From the NCBI GenBank assembly GCA_937139435.1, contig CAKZPX010000248.1:1-10498 (forward strand): DNA of 10,498 nucleotides. The letters run 5' to 3'. Each line of letters starts with the position of its first letter. Position 1 is the stretch's first letter. A program made the position numbers and the translations under genes. Source of the DNA: an uncultured bacterium (GTDB lineage: Bacteria > Hydrothermota > Tepidihabitantia > Tepidihabitantales > Tepidihabitantaceae). Shown piece by piece: positions 6,759-10,498 of this stretch. Below the pieces are notes generated by a model. That model did not search any database. It saw only the letters and a list, made by a program, of their open reading frames with translations, and was not told the DNA's origin.

Positions 6759-6797
6759 GTATCTCTGAATACGTTACCATTTCTGGTATCTCTGAAT
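6759..6797 (+). repeat. 12-bp direct repeat, 27-bp period
   Basis: GTATCTCTGAAT occurs exactly at 6759-6770 and again at 6786-6797. Between the copies, TACCA/TGGTA (5 bp, 4-nt loop) can form a small hairpin whose 3' arm overlaps the second copy. A repeat of this size with close to three helical turns between copies could be a protein-binding site, or a remnant of a duplication. No function is evident. Confidence 0.7.
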
Positions 6798-6910
6798 TAA
6801 TTTTGCGATGGGTACTACGGTTAAAAGCGTACTTTATTCTGAATAAGGAAGAGAGTGTTTATTTCCTGCAAGCCGTGGTGTTTGTTTCCGGCAGGGCTAC
6901 TCAAAAAATC

Positions 6911-6956
6911 CCGGGCGATGAATTAAAGGGCTGAATCTTTTTCGTCGTTAACCCGG
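6911..6956 (+). promoter_or_regulatory. Bulged leader hairpin running into a Shine-Dalgarno site
   Basis: CCGGGCGATGAA (6911-6922) can pair with TTCGTCG (6941-6947) and, after a 4-nt TTAA bulge, with CCCGG (6952-6956). That makes 12 pairs, one of them a G-U wobble, around an 18-nt loop. The last two paired bases, G6955 and G6956, are the first bases of the GGAGGA SD at 6955-6960. The fold would therefore partly hide that site. The pairing was found by eye; no energy was calculated. Confidence 0.5.
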
Positions 6957-6970
6957 AGGAATTCGTTTTG

Positions 6971-7015
6971 ATGGTTGTGGAGGATGATATTGACCAGAAG
7001 GAAATTTGTTGGTAA
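6971..7015 (+). CDS. Possible 14-residue leader peptide
   Basis: ATG at 6971 opens a 14-codon frame, MVVEDDIDQKEICW, ending at TAA 7013-7015. GGAGGA at 6955-6960 lies 10 bp upstream, a strong but slightly distant SD. The frame is the same as that of the ATPase gene, which restarts at ATG 7028, 12 bp after the stop and with no good SD of its own. It may be a leader peptide that couples translation to the ATPase, or a former N-terminus cut off by the TAA. So short a frame could also be chance. Confidence 0.35.
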   Translation: MVVEDDIDQKEICW

Positions 7016-7027
7016 ATTATTATCTTA

Positions 7028-7813
7028 ATGTCTCGTATTTCAGCGACCGGCAGTTCAGAAGTTACAGTGAATGGGGTGCGCTGGATTAATGCCGAGGAGT
7101 TTTTTGCCGGTCTTGGACGGGTGAATATTTTTGTCGGTGGCTACGGTTCGGGTAAAAGTGAGGTTGCGGTTAATTTCAGTCTCAGTCTTGCCGCCCGGGG
7201 GCAGAAGGTAAGTATTGCCGATCTTGACATTGTAAACCCCTACTTTCGTTCCCGAGCAGCGCGGGCGGTGCTGGAGAAAAACGGAGTGGGGTTAATTCTA
7301 CCGCCGGTAGAGATTATGGAGTCTGACCTGCCGTTAATTCAGCCAGAGATAGCCGGTGCTTTAAAAAACGCTACCAGCAGGCTGGTTCTTGATATTGGTG
7401 GTGACCCGGTTGGAGCAAAAGTTCTTGCGAGTCTGGTCCAATGGTTGCCCGGGGACGATTACAACTGTTTTCTGGTTTTGAATTCCCGGCGACCTTTTAG
7501 TGGTTCAGTGTTGGAGGTAGAAAAACTGATTGCCGGGATTGAGCAATCCAGCGGGGTCGGAATAACCCATCTGGTGATTAATTCTCATTTGATTGAGGAG
7601 ACCGAACGGGCGGTAATTGAAGAAGGTATAGAGCTGGGGAAGGCGGTGAGCAAAAAAACCGCTAAACCGATAGGGTTTGTTGCGATTGAAGACCGGATAT
7701 TTGAAAAACTGGCGACGGTCGACTTGCCCTATCCGGTTCTGGTGTTGCACCGGTTATTATTAAAGCCCTGGGAGGAAAACGAAAAATTGGGTCCGAGATG
7801 TTTTAAACTTTGA
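7028..7813 (+). CDS. Uncharacterised SIMIBI-like P-loop ATPase linked to 2-oxoacid oxidoreductase
   Basis: The 261-residue product has a Walker A motif GGYGSGKS (37-44), a following strand VSIADLDIVNPYFRSR (61-76) that resembles the Asp-containing switch I strand of MinD/ParA/CobB-type ATPases, a Walker B-like LVLDIGGD (119-126) and a late VINSH (183-187) that may contact the base. The Walker A lacks the extra lysine of the deviant MinD/ParA KGGxGK motif. There are only two cysteines (147 and 258) and no CxxC, so an Nbp35/Mrp-type Fe-S carrier is unlikely. No membrane segment or signal peptide is seen, so it should be cytoplasmic. It is the first gene of the operon, 9 bp before the ferredoxin subunit, which suggests a role in assembling, activating or regulating that enzyme; this is inference. 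The start is uncertain: ATG 7028 has a poor SD, and GTG 7067 would lie closer to the conserved core. Confidence 0.85.
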   Translation: MSRISATGSSEVTVNGVRWINAEEFFAGLGRVNIFVGGYGSGKSEVAVNFSLSLAARGQKVSIADLDIVNPYFRSRAARAVLEKNGVGLILPPVEIMESDLPLIQPEIAGALKNATSRLVLDIGGDPVGAKVLASLVQWLPGDDYNCFLVLNSRRPFSGSVLEVEKLIAGIEQSSGVGITHLVINSHLIEETERAVIEEGIELGKAVSKKTAKPIGFVAIEDRIFEKLATVDLPYPVLVLHRLLLKPWEENEKLGPRCFKL

Positions 7814-7822
7814 GGTTTAATT

Positions 7823-8068
7823 ATGGCAAGAAAAGCAAAGGTAACAATTGAGAAAAATCGGTGTAAAGGTTGTGAGTTGTGTGTGCATAACTGTCCGAAG
7901 CAGGTGCTGGCGATGTCCAAGGAGATAAATGATAAGGGGTATTTCTTTGCTCAGGTGGTGAATCAGGATGCCTGTATCGCCTGCCGTTTTTGTGGTTTTA
8001 TCTGTCCGGATACCGCAATTGAGATTGCCTTAGAAGAGCCCGAAAAGGTCGAGGTGAACAATGGCTAA
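7823..8068 (+). CDS. korD: 2-oxoacid:ferredoxin oxidoreductase, delta (ferredoxin-like) subunit
   Basis: This 81-residue protein binds two [4Fe-4S] clusters: CKGCELCVHNCP (Cys14, 17, 20, 24) and CIACRFCGFICP (Cys51, 54, 57, 61). It would carry electrons from the thiamine diphosphate (TPP) site to external ferredoxin. The 20-odd-residue spacer between the motifs (MSKEINDKGYFFAQV) is the form seen in Kor/Vor delta subunits rather than in free bacterial ferredoxins. GAGGT at 7812-7816, overlapping the ATPase stop, is the SD. The end overlaps the alpha subunit by 8 bp. The symbol is positional: Vor and Kor delta subunits cannot be told apart here. Confidence 0.92.
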   Translation: MARKAKVTIEKNRCKGCELCVHNCPKQVLAMSKEINDKGYFFAQVVNQDACIACRFCGFICPDTAIEIALEEPEKVEVNNG

Positions 8069-9116
8069 GGTTTTGATGAAGGGAAACGAGGCGATTGCCG
8101 AATCGGCAGTTCGTGCCGGCGGGCTTTTGTATTTTGGTTATCCAATTACCCCGCAATCGGAGATCGGTGAGTATCTGGCGCGACGAATGCCTGAGGTTGG
8201 GGGTTGTTTTCTCCAGATTGAAAGCGAGGTGGCGGTAGCGAATTTGCTTTACGGTGCTGCTGGAGCAGGAGCGCGTGTCTGGACTTCGTCTTCCAGTCCG
8301 GGGATCAGCTTAATGATGGAGGGGTTATCTTATATTGCCGCAGCCGAACTGCCCTGTGTGGTGGTAAATATAGCCCGCTGCGGTCCGGGTTTGGGTGGTA
8401 TTTTGCCCTCCCAGGGCGACTATCTCCAGGCGGTGAAGGGGGGTGGTCATGGCGACTACCACTGTCTGGTTCTGGCACCGAGTTCGGTGCAGGAAGCGGT
8501 GGATTTGATGCCGCTGGCTTTTGACCGGGCAGACCGTTACCGGAACCCGGTAATTGTGCTCGGAGACGGGATGATCGGTCAAATGATGGAACCGGTTGAG
8601 TTTAAGGAACATAATTTTCCTCCATTACCACCGAAGGACTGGGCAACTACCGGTTGCAAAGGAAGAAAACCGAACGTGATAAATTCCCTTTATCTGGACC
8701 CGGTAGAGGAGGAGAAACTGAATTTTAAACTGGCGGCAAAGTATGAGGAGATGAAGCGAAAAGAAATTCGGTTTGAGGAGATGGAAACAGACAAGCCATA
8801 TCAGGTGTTACTGGTTGCCTACGGCACTACCGCCCGGGTTTGTAAGACCGCAATGCAGAGACTTCGGGCAGATGGCATCAATACCGCTTTGCTCCGACCG
8901 ATAACCCTGTTTCCCTTCCCCGAAGACCGGGTTTATGAGCTGGCTCAGCGAGCGGAGTTTGTGCTCACCGTAGAGATGAGTACCGGTCAGATGGTTGAGG
9001 ATGTGCGCCTGGCAGTTGGCAGAACCCGACCGGTTTATTTCTATGGTCGAACCGGCGGCATCGTCCCGAGCCCGGAAGAGGTGGTGGAGACGGTGAAGAA
9101 CCATCTCAGGAGGTGA
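8061..9116 (+). CDS. vorB: 2-oxoacid:ferredoxin oxidoreductase, alpha subunit (VorB/KorA type)
   Basis: This is the alpha (pyrimidine-binding) subunit of an enzyme that oxidatively decarboxylates a 2-oxoacid to acyl-CoA and reduces ferredoxin. The 351 residues begin MAKVLMKGNEAIAESAVRAG, close to proteins annotated as 3-methyl-2-oxobutanoate dehydrogenase subunit VorB. Motifs include YFGYPITPQSEI (24-35), the conserved acidic pair of QIESEVA (52-58), TSSSSPGISL (75-84), GPGLGG (108-113) and KGGGHGDY (126-133). The second domain, from about residue 245, has YGTTAR and ends in YGRTGG..PSPEEV. GAGGTG at 8050-8055 is the SD. Branched-chain 2-oxoacids are the likeliest substrate by resemblance, but 2-oxoglutarate cannot be excluded. 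Confidence 0.9.
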   Translation: MAKVLMKGNEAIAESAVRAGGLLYFGYPITPQSEIGEYLARRMPEVGGCFLQIESEVAVANLLYGAAGAGARVWTSSSSPGISLMMEGLSYIAAAELPCVVVNIARCGPGLGGILPSQGDYLQAVKGGGHGDYHCLVLAPSSVQEAVDLMPLAFDRADRYRNPVIVLGDGMIGQMMEPVEFKEHNFPPLPPKDWATTGCKGRKPNVINSLYLDPVEEEKLNFKLAAKYEEMKRKEIRFEEMETDKPYQVLLVAYGTTARVCKTAMQRLRADGINTALLRPITLFPFPEDRVYELAQRAEFVLTVEMSTGQMVEDVRLAVGRTRPVYFYGRTGGIVPSPEEVVETVKNHLRR

Positions 9117-9119
9117 GCG

Positions 9120-9881
9120 ATGAGAGTGATTTTTAAGCGACCGGAATCTTTATCTGATAGGATTACCCATTACTGTCCGGGGTGCACTCATGGTGTGATT
9201 CACCGATTAATTGCCGAGGTGCTAGATGAGCTGGGTTTACGCGAGCGAGCGGTTGGTATTGCGCCGGTAGGCTGTTCGGTGCTGGCGTTCAATTATTTCA
9301 ATTTTGATTTTCAACAGGCGGCGCACGGTCGGGCACCAGCGGTGGCAACCGGAATAAAGCGGGCAAGACCGGATTTGATCGTTTTTACCTATCAGGGTGA
9401 CGGAGACCTGGCATCAATTGGCATGAGCGAAATTATCCATGCGGCAAACCGGGGTGAGAAATTTACCGTGGTTTTTATTAACAATGCGATTTACGGCATG
9501 ACCGGCGGACAGATGGCACCGACAACCATGCCCGGTCAGGTAACAACCACGTCACCGCGCGGTCGTGATGTGCAGGATGTTGGTTACCCAATCCGGATGT
9601 GCGAGTTGCTGGCAAGTTTAAAGACGCCGGCTTTTATTGAAAGGGTGGCGGTACATAACCCCAGGCAGGTGATAAACGCGAAACGAGCTCTGAAGGAAGC
9701 TTTTAGTCTACAGCGTGATTGTGTGTGTTTTTCTTTTGTGGAGTTACTTTCTACCTGTCCGACCAACTGGGGGTTTTCTCCTTATCAGGCGACAAAGTGG
9801 CTGGAGGAGAATATGCTTCCTTATTACCCGGTGCAAAACTTTAAGAGACCGGAGAAAAAAGGGGAGAAAGATGCAGGTTGA
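9120..9881 (+). CDS. korB: 2-oxoacid:ferredoxin oxidoreductase, beta subunit (TPP-binding)
   Basis: The beta subunit holds thiamine diphosphate and the catalytic centre. The 253 residues show HYCPGCTHG (17-25), a conserved Kor/Vor beta motif, [10 protein letters not shown] (45-54), [17 protein letters not shown] (69-85) and the TPP motif GDGDLASIG...NN (Gly93 to Asn122). [13 protein letters not shown] (124-136) is also typical. AGGAGGTGA at 9108-9116, overlapping the alpha stop, is a near-perfect SD for the ATG at 9120. The last 11 bp overlap the gamma subunit. The length fits the short Kor/Vor beta form, not the fused pyruvate enzyme. Confidence 0.94.
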   Translation: MRVIFKRPESLSDRITHYCPGCTHGVIHRLIAEVLDELGLRERAVGIAPVGCSVLAFNYFNFDFQQAAHGRAPAVATGIKRARPDLIVFTYQGDGDLASIGMSEIIHAANRGEKFTVVFINNAIYGMTGGQMAPTTMPGQVTTTSPRGRDVQDVGYPIRMCELLASLKTPAFIERVAVHNPRQVINAKRALKEAFSLQRDCVCFSFVELLSTCPTNWGFSPYQATKWLEENMLPYYPVQNFKRPEKKGEKDAG

Positions 9882-10413
9882 GATTGTTTTTGCTGGTTTT
9901 GGTGGTCAGGGTGTGCTGCTGGCAGGAAAAGTTCTTGCTGAAGTGGGAATGAAAATGGGCAAGGAGGTGGTGTGGTTACCTTCTTATGGTCCAGAGATGC
10001 GAGGCGGGACTGCAAACTGTACCGTGATTATTTCCGATGAGCCGATTGCGTCACCGATTATTTCTCATCCCCGGGATATAGTGGTGATGAACCGTCCGTC
10101 ACTAGAAAAGTTCTCTCGGGCACAGAGACCAGGCGGAATGGCAATCGTTAATACATCACTGATTAACATTAGACCGGAACGGAACGATATTAGGGTTGTT
10201 GAGGTGCCGGCGAATGAAATTGCCATTGCTGCCGGAACCGGACGGGCGGCAAATATGGTGATGCTGGGTGCCTATGTTGGTGCTACCGATATTGTACCAA
10301 TAGATGCGGTTTTTGAACAGGTGAAGGAGGAGTTTGAGAAACGCCCGAAACTTGTGCCAGTAAATGTTAAATGTATTGAAGAGGGATACAAGATCGGCAA
10401 ACAGGTCGGCTAA
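9871..10413 (+). CDS. korC: 2-oxoacid:ferredoxin oxidoreductase, gamma subunit
   Basis: This is the gamma subunit, a Rossmann-like domain that closes the alpha-beta core and in related enzymes helps bind CoA. The 180 residues begin [20 protein letters not shown] with the family GFGGQG motif (9-14), then [18 protein letters not shown] (35-52) and [11 protein letters not shown] near the C-terminus. The frame is open upstream to about 9715, but that segment lies inside korB and has no family similarity, so the ATG at 9871 is taken, with GGGGAG at 9861-9866 as the SD. It is the last gene of the operon. The 85 bp that follow are AT-rich with no clear terminator. Confidence 0.94.
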   Translation: MQVEIVFAGFGGQGVLLAGKVLAEVGMKMGKEVVWLPSYGPEMRGGTANCTVIISDEPIASPIISHPRDIVVMNRPSLEKFSRAQRPGGMAIVNTSLINIRPERNDIRVVEVPANEIAIAAGTGRAANMVMLGAYVGATDIVPIDAVFEQVKEEFEKRPKLVPVNVKCIEEGYKIGKQVG

Positions 10414-10498
10414 AATTAATTATTGGCCACGCAATAACTTAATATAAAGTTTATCACTTCCATAAATAAATCTATTAAGACCATAACTGGCAAACAAT

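Larger units (their letters stand above)
6557..7027 (+). other. 471-bp intergenic region, probable leader of the ATPase-oxidoreductase operon
   Basis: No conventional gene of supportable length is seen on either strand. The first 100 bp are AT-rich and hold a candidate promoter. A GC-rich block of palindromes follows (6673-6712), then a 12-bp direct repeat (6759-6770, 6786-6797), a possible weak hairpin pairing CCTGC 6865-6869 with GCAGG 6891-6895, a bulged 12-bp stem (6911-6956), a strong SD and a 14-codon ORF. I see no clear intrinsic terminator after fabH: a 4-bp TGGT/ACCA stem near 6551-6566 is too weak to call. Confidence 0.7.

Noticed and set aside
6721..6760. Possible thiamine pyrophosphate riboswitch: GACCTGATTCGGTAATG resembles the 3' half of the THI element, upstream of a TPP-dependent enzyme.
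   Set aside because: The other hallmark (CTGAGA) and the following GCGxAGGGA are missing, and I see no matching closing stem. A covariance-model search would settle it; a significant hit would overturn this.
6673..6797. CRISPR array.
   Set aside because: The repeats are only 11-12 bp, two or three in number, and have no spacers of regular size.
9715..9870. N-terminal extension of the gamma subunit.
   Set aside because: It overlaps the conserved end of korB in another frame; [14 protein letters not shown] at 9871 is the family start and has its own SD.

Overview
The window is bacterial and holds 20 genes or gene pieces, all on the + strand. The ribosomal gene order, bacterial-type proteins (L16, L22, a zinc-binding S14 of type Z), Shine-Dalgarno (SD) sites and FabH all point to Bacteria. 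A ferredoxin-dependent 2-oxoacid oxidoreductase suggests an anaerobe. Several ribosomal proteins carry odd substitutions at well-conserved positions, so I would guess a poorly sampled or candidate phylum (WOR-3-like is only a guess). I cannot place it from sequence alone.

Region 1 (1-5433) is the S10/spc ribosomal protein operon, entered at the last codons of rplW: rplB-rpsS-rplV-rpsC-rplP-rpmC-rpsQ-rplN-rplX-rplE-rpsZ-rpsH-rplF. Packing is very tight, with several overlaps of 4 to 14 bp. The usual continuation (rplR-rpsE-rpmD-rplO-secY) is absent: the block stops after rplF.

Region 2 (5434-6556) has a sigma70-like promoter, a tRNA-Glu(CUC) gene and, 22 bp further on, fabH (beta-ketoacyl-ACP synthase III). 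No separate promoter for fabH is evident, so it probably shares the tRNA transcript.

Region 3 (6557-7027) is 471 bp without a recognisable conventional gene, but it is not featureless. It holds a possible promoter, three tandem GC-rich palindromic units, a 12-bp direct repeat, a bulged hairpin that runs into a strong SD site, and a 14-codon ORF in frame with the next gene. It looks like the leader of the following operon.

Region 4 (7028-10413) is a five-gene operon: an uncharacterised SIMIBI-like P-loop ATPase, then a 2x[4Fe-4S] ferredoxin (delta), alpha, beta (thiamine diphosphate-binding) and gamma subunits of a 2-oxoacid:ferredoxin oxidoreductase of the Vor/Kor type. The enzyme would convert a 2-oxoacid plus CoA to acyl-CoA and CO2 and reduce ferredoxin. 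If the substrate is branched-chain, its product could prime the neighbouring FabH. The ATPase is the least understood protein here and the best lead for something undescribed. The last 85 bp (10414-10498) are AT-rich, and I see no gene or clear terminator in them.
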